Assembly (NCBI GenBank): GCA_964435305.1
Contig: CAYSZH010000001.1
Span: 15,450-79,449, forward strand
Direction of reading: 5' to 3'
DNA length: 64,000 bases
Origin: Granulosicoccus sp964435305
Lineage (GTDB): Bacteria; Pseudomonadota; Gammaproteobacteria; Granulosicoccales; Granulosicoccaceae
In this document: positions 16,131-25,424 of the stretch, one piece after another
Layout: each line of letters begins with the position of its first letter
Numbering within the stretch: the first letter of the stretch is position 1
Made by a program: the position numbers and the translations under genes
Notes under the pieces: generated by a model
Database searches by the model: none
The model's input: only the letters and a program-made list of their open reading frames with translations
Told to the model about the DNA's origin: nothing

Positions 16131-18052
16131 ACGTGAAGCCTGCTAAGGGCAAGGTCCAGCGATTCAAACTCAAACGGCTTTGGCAAAACGCTGAATTGCT
16201 CTAGTGCTTGTTTATGCCTTGGGTCGGTTAACGGCAATCCTGTTATTATCAGTTTTGGTATATCCTTCGGTACTTGGGTTGCTACATCTAAACCAGTACC
16301 CGAACAGCCTAAGTCAAGATCAGTCAGCACACACGAAATACCTGCAAGCTTTGCAAGCTTTAATGCCTCCTCCACGTTGCCAGCTTCTATCACCACTCGC
16401 CCTGTTCCACGAAGATACTCACTTAGCGAGGCCCTTAAACTATCATCATCATCGACTAGCAATACGATCTGTTCGGTGGCGCTGTGTGTGGTTCTGTACG
16501 GTATGGTCATGACAACGTTTGCCCCACCTTTAGGGTTATTGGCTAAGTACAAATTGCCACCGCAGGTTTTAGCAAAATCAAAAGCAGACGTCAGGCCTAA
16601 GCCGCGACCAAACTTCCCCCCCTTTGTCGAAAAGAACGGATTTAATCCGTTATTTAATGCATCTTTGGTAAATCCGGGGCCAGTATCGCTGACTCTAAAT
16701 TCAAGCTCCCCAGCATCTGAAACCGCAATATTAATATCAACCCTGCAACTCTCAGTAGAGGCCTCGGATGCGTTTATAACTAAATTGAGCAACGCGTCCT
16801 GAACAAAGCCTGCATCGAACACCAGATTCTTATCTGGCACATCAATATTAAAGTTAAATTGCATATCGCTTGGAACAGCGGCTTTTGCAAGCTGTTGGAA
16901 CGAGGAAAAAAAACCATTAACAGATACAGCCGTTGCTTCGATCTCTCTTTGGTCTTCAATGAGGTTCAGGCTTTTGACAAGCTCCGCGCCACGCTGAGTT
17001 GCGGCCTTTATGGTTTCGCATATCTCTACAAGTTCAGGATTATTTTTGGCATGCTTTTCCAATTTATTTCTCTGCCCCATGATAATGGTTAATAAGTTAG
17101 AAAAGTCGTGTGACATTGAAGATGTGAGCTGAGCCGCTAATGTTCTTCTTCGTACGTGGGCCAAAGCACGACGTGCTTTAACTTCTTCTGTGACATCGGT
17201 CGATAATATGTAAGCACCACCAACTGTGTTGTCTTCACGAAAATCGGGCGACATCGCCAAGCGCACAACCCTACCTGAACTTTCATCAGTAAAAGTGGTA
17301 ACGGCTTCTTGCCCATCCATAGCACTTTGAAAACAGTTATCAATGTGCGCGGCATTGGATTCGCTCAAGGCATCCAGCACATCTCGATATTTATGGCCAA
17401 CAATCGACCCCTTCGCCAAGGGCAATACGCGATGCAGGCGACCGTTGGAATGGGTGTAAACACCAGCTGTGTCAACGTGCGCAATGTGGGCTGGAGCCAT
17501 ACGGTTTATTAAGTCTAATCGGCTACGGCTTTCTAATAACTCTTTTTGCGTGGCTTCCAATGCTCGAACGCTGGCAGTCATTTCTCTATTAGACTTTTCC
17601 AATTCCGTTGATCTTTCAAGCAGTTGATTGGACAAACCCATTGCCTCAGACTTTATGTTTGCCTCCTGGCGTTTAACATCCGTAATATCGGTATAGACTG
17701 CTATCCATCCGCCAGCATCGAGCGGGCATCCTTCGACGGCGATGGTTGTGCCATCGGCACGGGTTCGCTCAAAGTAGTGGGGCTCAAATACTCTTGCAAG
17801 CGCAACTTTTTCGGCGACAAAGTCTTCTATCGATTTATCTAAATCGCCGTACTCTCCTCTGCTTGCCATGACAGTTAAAACGCGGCCAAAATCGACACCT
17901 GGTTTCATCAATTCATCGGGCAGCCCAAATAATGTCTGAAATCGGTCATTCGCATGCACCAACTTAAGCTCTTGATCGTGAATGGAGATTGCCTGACTGA
18001 TCAGGTTAAGGCCAGCCTGGATCATTGCCAAATCTGTGTGCTGCTGCGACAT
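16127..18052 (-). CDS. PAS-domain hybrid sensor histidine kinase
   Basis: A 641-residue cytoplasmic kinase with no membrane helix. Domain order: a PAS_7-like domain (about 12-125, HDQELKLVHANDRFQTLFGL), a coiled linker (130-180), a second PAS domain (180-290), a HisKA-like region with His315 in SMSHDFSNLL, an ATPase domain with the N-box LLNLVINASEAS (421-432), DTGPGF and GRGLGL, then a C-terminal receiver domain (about 528-641) with LVDDDD, the phosphoacceptor Asp578 (VLTDLDLG) and the conserved lysine in LPKPFEFE. Such kinases read soluble or intracellular cues. Partner of the regulator encoded just downstream. Confidence 0.93.
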   Translation of the reverse strand: MSQQHTDLAMIQAGLNLISQAISIHDQELKLVHANDRFQTLFGLPDELMKPGVDFGRVLTVMASRGEYGDLDKSIEDFVAEKVALARVFEPHYFERTRADGTTIAVEGCPLDAGGWIAVYTDITDVKRQEANIKSEAMGLSNQLLERSTELEKSNREMTASVRALEATQKELLESRSRLDLINRMAPAHIAHVDTAGVYTHSNGRLHRVLPLAKGSIVGHKYRDVLDALSESNAAHIDNCFQSAMDGQEAVTTFTDESSGRVVRLAMSPDFREDNTVGGAYILSTDVTEEVKARRALAHVRRRTLAAQLTSSMSHDFSNLLTIIMGQRNKLEKHAKNNPELVEICETIKAATQRGAELVKSLNLIEDQREIEATAVSVNGFFSSFQQLAKAAVPSDMQFNFNIDVPDKNLVFDAGFVQDALLNLVINASEASTESCRVDINIAVSDAGELEFRVSDTGPGFTKDALNNGLNPFFSTKGGKFGRGLGLTSAFDFAKTCGGNLYLANNPKGGANVVMTIPYRTTHSATEQIVLLVDDDDSLRASLSEYLRGTGRVVIEAGNVEEALKLAKLAGISCVLTDLDLGCSGTGLDVATQVPKDIPKLIITGLPLTDPRHKQALEQFSVLPKPFEFESLDLALSRLHV

Positions 18053-18140
18053 TATTTCTGACCTGGATACATTTTGTTAGGATTCAGACAATTTTTTGAA
18101 CAGGTTCTCTGAGATACTGTAATAAATCGGCCACCTTAGT

Positions 18141-18188
18141 GTAGGCTGGAAAAATATCAGCCGCCTACAGATAGGCTGGAATATACAG
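18141..18188. promoter_or_regulatory. Repeats in the kinase/synthetase divergent promoter
   Basis: TAGGCTGGAA occurs at 18142-18151 and again at 18172-18181, exactly 30 bases apart. The first copy is also one arm of an inverted repeat: GTAGGC (18141-18146) with GCCTAC (18163-18168), and GGCTG (18144-18148) with CAGCC (18158-18162). A ribosome site GGAGAAG follows before the ATG at 18208. This looks like a regulator binding region, possibly for the adjacent OmpR-type protein. Confidence 0.45.
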
Positions 18189-18207
18189 AGCCATTGGAGA
18201 AGAGTAT

Positions 18208-20172
18208 ATGACGGTTACACCGTCTGCGGCACCCGATTTGGTGTCTTTACCTATGTTGTTATCACTTAACGTGAAGCGCTTTGGTTCACGCACTGCCTAC
18301 CGCGAAAAAGAATTCGGTATTTGGCAGACATGGAGCTGGGTCGACACCGAAAAAGAAGTGAACGCGCTGGCCTTAGGCTTTCTTGCGATTGGCGCAGAAC
18401 GCGGCGACCGTATAGCCGTTGTAGGGCGTAATCGGCCTGCGCTTTATTGGGTTGGGCTTGCGGCTCAAAAAGCAGGTTGCGTACCTGTACCTCTCTACCA
18501 GGATGCTGCTCCCGAAGAAGTTGCCTATGCACTCCAGCATTCCAATGCGCGATTTATCGTCGCTGGCGACCAAGAACAAATTGACAAAGTCATTGATGTT
18601 CAAGAACAGTTACCCAACATTCAAAAATTGATTTACCTAGATGGCCGTGGCCTACGCAAGTACGATCACAGTTCGCTAATTTCGTACAAAAATCTACAAG
18701 ATCTTGGACGTGAAAAAGGTGACAAGGAAGAGCTCGCACTGCGCGAGTCAGAACTGGACTACGACAGCACCTGCGTCATACTTTATACATCAGGCACTAC
18801 GAGCCAACCCAAAGGCGTTGTGCTCTCCAACAAAAACGTAATTGAAACTGCTAAAAATACCAGCGAATTCGATAGCCTAAGCCAAACAGAAGAAATCCTC
18901 GCATACCTGCCAATGGCGTGGGTTGGCGATTATATGTTCTCTGTGGCGCAGTCTATGTGGAACGGCTTCTGTGTCAACTGCCCAGAGTCCCAAGACACAA
19001 TGCAATCAGATATGCGAGAAATTGGTCCTTCTTATTTCTTTGCGCCACCACAGGTGTTTGAACGTCAACTCACATCAGTCATGATACGCATGGAGGATGC
19101 GAGTAAAATAAAAAAGAAGATGTTTCACCGCTTTATGGCCGTTGCAAAACGTGTGGGCCCAGCCCTACTCGATGGTGGCGATGTTAGTTTTGGCGACAAG
19201 TTGAAATATAAACTTGGACAGTACTTCGTATACGAACCTTTAAAAGATACATTAGGTTGGCGACGAGTTCGTGTGGCCTACACGGCAGGTGAAGCAATTG
19301 GGCCAGAGCTATTTGAATTCTATCGCTCTTTAGGCATCAATTTAAAACAGCTCTATGGTCAAACCGAAGCCACCGTTTACATAACCCAACAAGAAGACGG
19401 AAATGTCAGGCCTGACACGGTGGGGGTACCCTCTCCCGAAGTTGAACTTAAAGTCGACGATTCAGGCGAAGTGTTTTATCGCTCACCGGGTGTGTTTGTT
19501 GAGTATTTAAATAATCCAGAGAGCACGGCCGAAACCAAAACTGAAGATGGGTGGGTCGCGACAGGGGATGCTGGCTTTATAGAAAGTAAAACGGGCCAGC
19601 TTCGCATAATCGATCGTATTAAAGACGTTGGCAAAATGGCGGACGGCTCTATGTTTGCGCCCAAGTTTGTCGAAAACAAGTTAAAGTTTTACCCTGATAT
19701 ACTGGAAGCCGTGGTTTTTGGCGCAGGCCGAGATAAATGCTGTGCTTTTATCAACATAGACCTCACCTCCGTAAGTAATTGGGCGGAACGCAATAATGTC
19801 GCCTATGCATCCTACCAAGAGCTATCTCAAAACCCGCAAGTACTCGACATAATTCGAGGCTACGTTAAAGCGATTAACGAAAGCATCGCTCAAGATGAGA
19901 TGTTGTCAGGCTGCCAGATCCATCGCTTCCTGGTTTTACACAAAGAACTAGACCCTGATGATGGTGAAATGACTCGCACTCGAAAAGTGCGACGTGGCGT
20001 CATCAGTGAAAAATATGATGATTTGATCAGTGCGCTTTATAACGACTCAGACAACATTTACACCGAAACTGAAGTCACCTACGAAGATGGACGCAAGGGC
20101 AAAATCTCCGCTACGCTGGATATAAGAGATGTTGATGTGTACCCAAGAACAGAAGCTGAGGCTGCGGCATGA
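18208..20172 (+). CDS. AMP-binding long-chain-type acyl-CoA synthetase
   Basis: A 654-residue adenylate-forming enzyme. The P-loop is YTSGTTSQPKG (Gly replaced by Ser in the usual TTGxPKG), followed by LAYLPMAWVGD, the adenine motif YGQTEA and DGWVATGDAGFI. The hinge is IDRIKDVGKMADGSMFAP; the usual GE of the fatty-acyl ligase motif is modified. It activates a carboxylic acid to its CoA ester. It is the first gene of a seven-gene run with Liv transporter genes and a PaaK-like gene, which suggests activation of the imported compound or of a product of it. Substrate unknown: a fatty or aromatic acid is plausible. The stop overlaps the next start by 4 bp. Confidence 0.88.
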   Translation: MTVTPSAAPDLVSLPMLLSLNVKRFGSRTAYREKEFGIWQTWSWVDTEKEVNALALGFLAIGAERGDRIAVVGRNRPALYWVGLAAQKAGCVPVPLYQDAAPEEVAYALQHSNARFIVAGDQEQIDKVIDVQEQLPNIQKLIYLDGRGLRKYDHSSLISYKNLQDLGREKGDKEELALRESELDYDSTCVILYTSGTTSQPKGVVLSNKNVIETAKNTSEFDSLSQTEEILAYLPMAWVGDYMFSVAQSMWNGFCVNCPESQDTMQSDMREIGPSYFFAPPQVFERQLTSVMIRMEDASKIKKKMFHRFMAVAKRVGPALLDGGDVSFGDKLKYKLGQYFVYEPLKDTLGWRRVRVAYTAGEAIGPELFEFYRSLGINLKQLYGQTEATVYITQQEDGNVRPDTVGVPSPEVELKVDDSGEVFYRSPGVFVEYLNNPESTAETKTEDGWVATGDAGFIESKTGQLRIIDRIKDVGKMADGSMFAPKFVENKLKFYPDILEAVVFGAGRDKCCAFINIDLTSVSNWAERNNVAYASYQELSQNPQVLDIIRGYVKAINESIAQDEMLSGCQIHRFLVLHKELDPDDGEMTRTRKVRRGVISEKYDDLISALYNDSDNIYTETEVTYEDGRKGKISATLDIRDVDVYPRTEAEAAA

Positions 20173-20999
20173 ATGCACAGGCTGAAATGCAAACCGATTC
20201 TTACGTTACCGCAGATGGTCGAACCATAGGCGGTGTCATGATGGACATGCGTAACATCACATTGCGCTTTGGTGGTGTTATGGCAATTAACGACATCAGC
20301 TTTGATATTAAAGAAGGTGAAATACGCGCCATCATTGGTCCGAACGGTGCCGGCAAGTCATCAATGCTAAATGTCATTAGTGGGTTTTATAACCCGCAAG
20401 AAGGCGAAGTTTGGTACCTTGGTAAAAAGAGACCGTCCACACGCCCCTATAAAGTGGCGCGCAAAGGTATCGCACGCACGTTCCAAAATATCGCTCTTTT
20501 TGAAGGCATGACAGTGCTCGATAACGTCATGACAGGCCGGTTGAACTTCATGAAACGCGGCCTCTTATCCCAATCATTCTGGTTTGGCCCTGCCTCTAAT
20601 GAAGAGGCACGTAATCGCGAAAAAGTAGAAGAAATTATCGACTTTTTGGAAATTCAAACCATTCGCAAAACACCGGTTAATCGTTTGCCTTATGGATTAA
20701 AAAAGCGCGTGGAATTAGCCAGAGCCTTAGCAGCCGAGCCAAGCCTGTTATTACTAGACGAACCCATGGCAGGGATGAACGTAGAAGAAAAAGAAGACAT
20801 GAGCCGATTTATTCTCGATGTTAATGACGAATTTGGAACCACCATCGCGCTCATTGAACACGATATGGGTGTTGTCATGGACTTGTCCGACCGGGTAGTT
20901 GTTATGGACTATGGCCGAAAGATCGGTGATGGCACGCCAGATGACGTACGAAACAATGAAGAAGTTATCGCGGCGTATTTGGGGGTAAGTCATGACTAA
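20169..20999 (+). CDS. livG: Branched-chain-type ABC transporter ATPase LivG
   Basis: A 276-residue ABC ATPase. Walker A is GPNGAGKSS, the signature region LPYGLKKRVELARALA (the LivG-type YGxxxR variant of LSGGQ), Walker B LLLLDEPMAGMN, and the switch histidine is in LIEHDMGVV. An N-terminal extension of about 25 residues precedes the domain. It energises uptake with LivF. The family imports branched-chain amino acids, but copies placed between acyl-CoA ligases are common for other carboxylates or amides, so specificity should not be assumed. Confidence 0.92.
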   Translation: MNAQAEMQTDSYVTADGRTIGGVMMDMRNITLRFGGVMAINDISFDIKEGEIRAIIGPNGAGKSSMLNVISGFYNPQEGEVWYLGKKRPSTRPYKVARKGIARTFQNIALFEGMTVLDNVMTGRLNFMKRGLLSQSFWFGPASNEEARNREKVEEIIDFLEIQTIRKTPVNRLPYGLKKRVELARALAAEPSLLLLDEPMAGMNVEEKEDMSRFILDVNDEFGTTIALIEHDMGVVMDLSDRVVVMDYGRKIGDGTPDDVRNNEEVIAAYLGVSHD

Positions 21000-21031
21000 G
21001 CACACCTCAGCACAATTACAGGGGAACTCTC

Positions 21032-22027
21032 ATGCCAGCTAATATTCTTTATGGCTTTGAAGTTGTACTCAATGGCCTTATGGCTGGCGTTATGTATGCC
21101 CTGGTGGCACTTGGCTTTGTATTGATATTTAAAGCCTCAGCCATATTTAATTTCGCTCAAGGTGTGATGGCTTTGTTTGCTGCACTGACATTAGTTGGCA
21201 TTATGCAGGGGCAAGTTCCTTTTGCTCACTTAATAAACGAAGTTTTTGGCACCCAGATTCATCATTTTGGCTGGGAAGTCCCGGCTATTCTAGCCATAGC
21301 ACTGACTGTGCTCGTTATGGTTGTGTTTGCGTTACTTGTACAGCAGCTTTTATTTAAGCACCTTGTTGGACAAGAGCCCATCATATTGTTCATGGCAACT
21401 ATTGGGCTTGCCTACTTCCTGGAAGGGTTTGGTGATTTAATGTGGGGTTCGGATATCAAAACCCTCGCATTAGGTTTACCACAGGGTGGATCGCGCACGA
21501 TAGAAGATGCAACCGCTTTTCTGGGTGGCGATGATTTCTATGGCTTCTTTATCGACAAACTCGATATGGTTGCCACGGTCGTTGCGGTGGTGCTCGTGGC
21601 CGCGCTCATCATGTTCAGCCAATACACCAAACAGGGGCGCGCCATGCGCGCCGTGGCGGATGATCATCAAGCGGCTTTAAGTGTTGGTATATCGTTAAAC
21701 TTCATCTGGGTACTTGTTTGGTCTTTAGCGGGCCTTGTCGCGCTGGTAGCAGGCATCATGTGGGGTGCGAAATCAGGGGTTCAATTCTCATTGTCGCTCA
21801 TCGCTTTAAAAGCCCTGCCCGTTTTAATGCTCGGTGGGTTCACCTCTATTCCAGGTGCTATTGTGGGTGGCTTAATTATTGGTGTTGGTGAAAAACTTTT
21901 TGAATACATTGTTGGCCCCATGATTGGGGGCGCAACAGAAAACTGGTTTGCCTATGTGTTAGCACTTTTATTCCTGGTATTCAGACCACAGGGCTTATAT
22001 GGGGAGAGAATAATTGAACGCGTATAA
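21032..22027 (+). CDS. livH: Branched-chain-type ABC transporter permease LivH
   Basis: A 331-residue membrane protein with eight or more helices. Its start, VLNGLMAGVMYALVALGFVL, and IFKASAIFNFAQGVMALFAA are hallmarks of LivH. AMRAVADDHQAALSVGI is the cytoplasmic coupling loop that contacts the ATPases. The C-terminus FRPQGLYGERIIERV is also typical. A GGGGA-like ribosome site precedes the ATG. Pairs with LivM. Confidence 0.93.
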   Translation: MPANILYGFEVVLNGLMAGVMYALVALGFVLIFKASAIFNFAQGVMALFAALTLVGIMQGQVPFAHLINEVFGTQIHHFGWEVPAILAIALTVLVMVVFALLVQQLLFKHLVGQEPIILFMATIGLAYFLEGFGDLMWGSDIKTLALGLPQGGSRTIEDATAFLGGDDFYGFFIDKLDMVATVVAVVLVAALIMFSQYTKQGRAMRAVADDHQAALSVGISLNFIWVLVWSLAGLVALVAGIMWGAKSGVQFSLSLIALKALPVLMLGGFTSIPGAIVGGLIIGVGEKLFEYIVGPMIGGATENWFAYVLALLFLVFRPQGLYGERIIERV

Positions 22028-22069
22028 GCTGACAAACAATCGTGCCAACAGTAGCAACGGGCAGAGCTG

Positions 22070-23146
22070 ATGTTTTATCGTGAATCGGGGGACTTTAAGA
22101 GCTCCTACAAGTCAGACAGCCAGACTTTCCCTATTGCGTTTGATCGTTATCGATATTGGATAGTACTTTTTATCGCGTTTTGTATTATCCCGTTCGTTAT
22201 TAATGATTACTGGGCAAATTCGATTTTTGTCCCGTTCCTTATTTATGCTATTGCGGCAATTGGACTTAATATTCTCACAGGATATTGTGGCCAAGTCAGT
22301 TTGGGCACGGGTGGGTTTATGGCGGTGGGCGCATATGCCTGCTATAAGCTGATGACAGCTTTCCCCGATGTCAGCATTGTCTTTCATATTATTATTGCAG
22401 GGTTTATCACTGCACTAGTGGGCGCAGCTTTTGGCTTACCTTCCTTAAGAATCAAGGGCTTCTATCTTGCGGTTGCAACGCTTGCAGCACAGTTCTTTTT
22501 GGTCTGGTTATTCAATAAAGTACCCTGGTTTTACAACAATTCAGCCTCAGGTCAAATTAGTGCACCAGAGCGATTTGTACTGGGAGAACCTGTTACAGGA
22601 CCAAACACCGAAGCCTGGGCGACCTATTTAATTTGCCTCGTCTTTGTCACTATCAGCGCAATCATTGCAAGAAATCTAACCAGAGGCTCATTGGGTCGCA
22701 AATGGATGGCTATCCGTGACATGGATATTGCCGCCGAAATAATCGGTGTCAATCCACTGCATGCAAAACTAACCGCGTTCGCAGTCTCTTCCTTTTTCGT
22801 TGGAATTTCAGGCGCTTTATTTTTTGCTGTGTACCTTGGTGCTGTGGAAGTTGGAGAGGTATTCGGTATTCAGAAATCGTTTCTGGTGCTGTTCATGGTA
22901 ATTATCGGTGGGCTGGGTTCCATATTTGGCTCATTCGCTGGTGCGGCATTTTTGATATGTCTGCCAGTTGTTTTAAAAATCTTTGGCGTTGATCTGTTCG
23001 GCTGGCCCCCAGATCTTGTCGCGCACTTACAACTCGTTATTGTCGGTTTATTGATTATGTTTTTCTTAGTCAAAGAACCACATGGGTTGGCGCAGCTTTG
23101 GAGGGTCGCCAAAGAGAAATTACGGCTCTGGCCGTTTCCATACTAA
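22070..23146 (+). CDS. livM: Branched-chain-type ABC transporter permease LivM
   Basis: A 358-residue membrane protein with about ten helices. The family segments AIAAIGLNILTGYCGQVSLG and GGFMAVGAYACY are at about residues 60-95, and the coupling loop is KWMAIRDMDIAAEIIGVN. It ends VKEPHGLAQLW. It forms the membrane channel with LivH. Confidence 0.93.
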   Translation: MFYRESGDFKSSYKSDSQTFPIAFDRYRYWIVLFIAFCIIPFVINDYWANSIFVPFLIYAIAAIGLNILTGYCGQVSLGTGGFMAVGAYACYKLMTAFPDVSIVFHIIIAGFITALVGAAFGLPSLRIKGFYLAVATLAAQFFLVWLFNKVPWFYNNSASGQISAPERFVLGEPVTGPNTEAWATYLICLVFVTISAIIARNLTRGSLGRKWMAIRDMDIAAEIIGVNPLHAKLTAFAVSSFFVGISGALFFAVYLGAVEVGEVFGIQKSFLVLFMVIIGGLGSIFGSFAGAAFLICLPVVLKIFGVDLFGWPPDLVAHLQLVIVGLLIMFFLVKEPHGLAQLWRVAKEKLRLWPFPY

Positions 23147-23176
23147 TTGGATATTAAGAGAGAGGAAAATCTAATA

Positions 23177-24466
23177 ATGAAACTTAAAACGATAACAGCA
23201 GTAGCCTTGACTAGTGCAATGGCAACCGGTACGGCAATGGCCGATCTTGTACTTCCAGATCTGAGCTATCGTACAGGCCCCTATGCAGCGGGTGGTACGC
23301 CATTCTCCGACGGGTATCAAGACTACCTTCATATGCTTAACGCTCGCGATGGTGGCATTGGTGGTGAATCGGTGCGGATAGTTGAATGCGAAACCGGATA
23401 CAACACCGAAAAAGGGGTTGAGTGCTATGAGAGTACTAAGGGTGAAGGCGCATTAATTTATCAACCGCTTTCAACAGGTATAACTTATCAGCTTATCCCT
23501 AAAGCAACCGCAGACGGCATCCCCATTCACACAATGGGTTACGGTCGTACATCAGCGGCCAACGGCGAAGTGTTTAATTGGGTTTTCAACTACCCTGCTA
23601 ACTATTGGGATGCGGCAAGTGTAATCATTAACTATCTGTTAGACGAAAATGGCAATGACCTTAAGGGCAAAAAAATAGCCCTTGTGTACCACAACTCTGC
23701 TTACGGTAAAGAGCCGATTCGTACGCTGGAAACGTTGGCTGAGCAGCATGGCTTTAATTTTAACCCAATAGCAGTTGACCACCCAGGACAGGAGCAAAAA
23801 TCGCAGTGGTTACAAATTCGTCGTGAGCGTCCAGACTATGTTCTGATGTGGGGCTGGGGTGTTATGAATCAGGTTGCTGTCCAGGAAGCCGCCAACATTG
23901 GTTTCCCCATGGAAAACTTCATCGGTAACTGGTGGTCAGGTGCAGAGCACGATGTCACCCCTGCCGGTGCCGGCGCAAATGGCTATAAGTCGTTAAACAT
24001 GAACCGCATTGGTGATCTACCTGTATTCGCCGACATCAAAAAGCATGTTCATGATGCAGGCGAGGCAGCAGGCGACGGTTCTAATATGGGATCGGTGCTG
24101 TATACCCGTGGCATGTATGCCGCTATGCTGGCTGCGGAAGCCATTGCCGGTGCGCAGAAAATCCATGGTGTCGCCGATGTGACACCGGCAATGGTGCGAG
24201 ATGGCATGGAAGCATTATCTATCACAGCTGCGCGTATGGAAGAGCTGGGCATGAAAGACATTGGCCCAGAGTTTTCGGTTAGCTGTGAAGATCACGGTGG
24301 TTCTGGTTTGGGTATTGTTCAGCAGTGGGATGCATCTGCAGGCAACTGGGTTGCGCTAACAGACTACATCACGCCTGACGATTCAGTAACTGACCCACTG
24401 GTGGCTGAAGATTCAGCAGCGTTCGCAGCTGAAAACAACATTACTGCTGGTTGCTACAAAGGGTAG
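23177..24466 (+). CDS. livK: Periplasmic substrate-binding protein (Liv type)
   Basis: A 429-residue exported binding protein of the type I periplasmic fold (Peripla_BP_6). The ATG at 23177 follows a strong GAGAGAGGA site and opens a signal peptide with cleavage after Met-Ala at residue 23 (TAMA-DLVLPD). GPYAAGGTPFSDGYQDYL and HNSAYGKEP are in the expected places. It captures the substrate for LivHM. It is longer than the leucine-specific LivK of E. coli (about 370 residues), in keeping with a non-amino-acid ligand. A strong stem-loop follows the stop. Confidence 0.92.
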   Translation: MKLKTITAVALTSAMATGTAMADLVLPDLSYRTGPYAAGGTPFSDGYQDYLHMLNARDGGIGGESVRIVECETGYNTEKGVECYESTKGEGALIYQPLSTGITYQLIPKATADGIPIHTMGYGRTSAANGEVFNWVFNYPANYWDAASVIINYLLDENGNDLKGKKIALVYHNSAYGKEPIRTLETLAEQHGFNFNPIAVDHPGQEQKSQWLQIRRERPDYVLMWGWGVMNQVAVQEAANIGFPMENFIGNWWSGAEHDVTPAGAGANGYKSLNMNRIGDLPVFADIKKHVHDAGEAAGDGSNMGSVLYTRGMYAAMLAAEAIAGAQKIHGVADVTPAMVRDGMEALSITAARMEELGMKDIGPEFSVSCEDHGGSGLGIVQQWDASAGNWVALTDYITPDDSVTDPLVAEDSAAFAAENNITAGCYKG

Positions 24467-24488
24467 TTTTTATCCTTTGCGGTAACGC

Positions 24489-24516
24489 CAGGGCGGCCAG
24501 AATGTTGGCCGCCCTG
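24489..24516. terminator. Strong intercistronic stem-loop after livK
   Basis: An 11-bp perfect GC-rich stem: CAGGGCGGCCA (24489-24499), loop GAATGT, TGGCCGCCCTG (24506-24516). No T-tract follows, so it is more likely an mRNA-stabilising or partial termination element that lets the binding protein be made in excess over the downstream genes. Confidence 0.7.
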
Positions 24517-24554
24517 CTCCATCTAAATACTTGATCGAATACTGTGCTTATACA

Positions 24555-25385
24555 ATGCAAGTAGAACAGAACACAGACATGGATGATGCACTTCTGGATG
24601 TGAATAACATCGAAGTCATCTACAACCACGTAATTCTCGTGCTTAAAGGTGTGTCCTTGCACGTACCCAAAGGGGGCATCACAGCATTGCTCGGCGGCAA
24701 CGGCGCGGGAAAGACAACAACGCTTAAAGCCATTTCCAATCTACTGCATTCTGAGCGGGGTGTGGTAACCAAAGGCTCTGTTAACTACCGTGGCCGTGAA
24801 GTACACAGCATGGATCCAGAAGCACTGGTAAAAATGGGTGTTATGCAAGTGATGGAAGGCAGGCATTGCTTTGAACACTTAACCATAGAAGAAAATTTAC
24901 TCACAGGCTCTTACACACGCTCAGATGGAAAGAGCGCTATCGCCAATGACCTTGAAAAAGTTTATAACTACTTCCCTCGTCTAAAAGAGCGACGTAAATC
25001 TCAGGCCGGATACACCTCAGGTGGCGAGCAGCAAATGTGTGCACTAGGTAGAGCACTCATGTCAAACCCGGAAACCATTTTACTGGATGAACCCTCTATG
25101 GGGCTTGCGCCTCAGCTCGTTGAAGAGATTTTTCAAATCGTAAAAAGCCTAAACGAAAAAGAAGGCGTGTCCTTTTTGCTGGCAGAGCAAAACACCAATG
25201 CTGCGCTGCGCTTTGCTCATTACGGTTATATCCTCGAGTCAGGTCGGGTTGTTATGGACGGCCCAGCTAACGAACTGCGCGAAAATCCAGATGTAAAGGA
25301 ATTTTATCTTGGCATGTCGGAAGAAGGCAGAAAGTCATACCGAGATGTGCGCAGTTATCGCAGACGAAAAAGATGGCTGGCCTAG
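24555..25385 (+). CDS. livF: Branched-chain-type ABC transporter ATPase LivF
   Basis: An ABC ATPase of about 276 residues. Walker A is GGNGAGKTT, the signature TSGGEQQMCALGRAL, Walker B ILLDEPSMGLAP and the switch region LLAEQNTNAAL. The family domain begins at LLDVNNIEVIYNHVILVLKG; starts at 24531 (TTG), 24555 (ATG) and 24579 (ATG) are all possible, none with a good ribosome site. The C-terminus is basic (RSYRRRKRW), an addition of about 20 residues relative to short LivF. Confidence 0.9.
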   Translation: MQVEQNTDMDDALLDVNNIEVIYNHVILVLKGVSLHVPKGGITALLGGNGAGKTTTLKAISNLLHSERGVVTKGSVNYRGREVHSMDPEALVKMGVMQVMEGRHCFEHLTIEENLLTGSYTRSDGKSAIANDLEKVYNYFPRLKERRKSQAGYTSGGEQQMCALGRALMSNPETILLDEPSMGLAPQLVEEIFQIVKSLNEKEGVSFLLAEQNTNAALRFAHYGYILESGRVVMDGPANELRENPDVKEFYLGMSEEGRKSYRDVRSYRRRKRWLA

Positions 25386-25424
25386 TTCTACAGCCGCTAG
25401 TACCAATCACCAATAGGCACCAAT

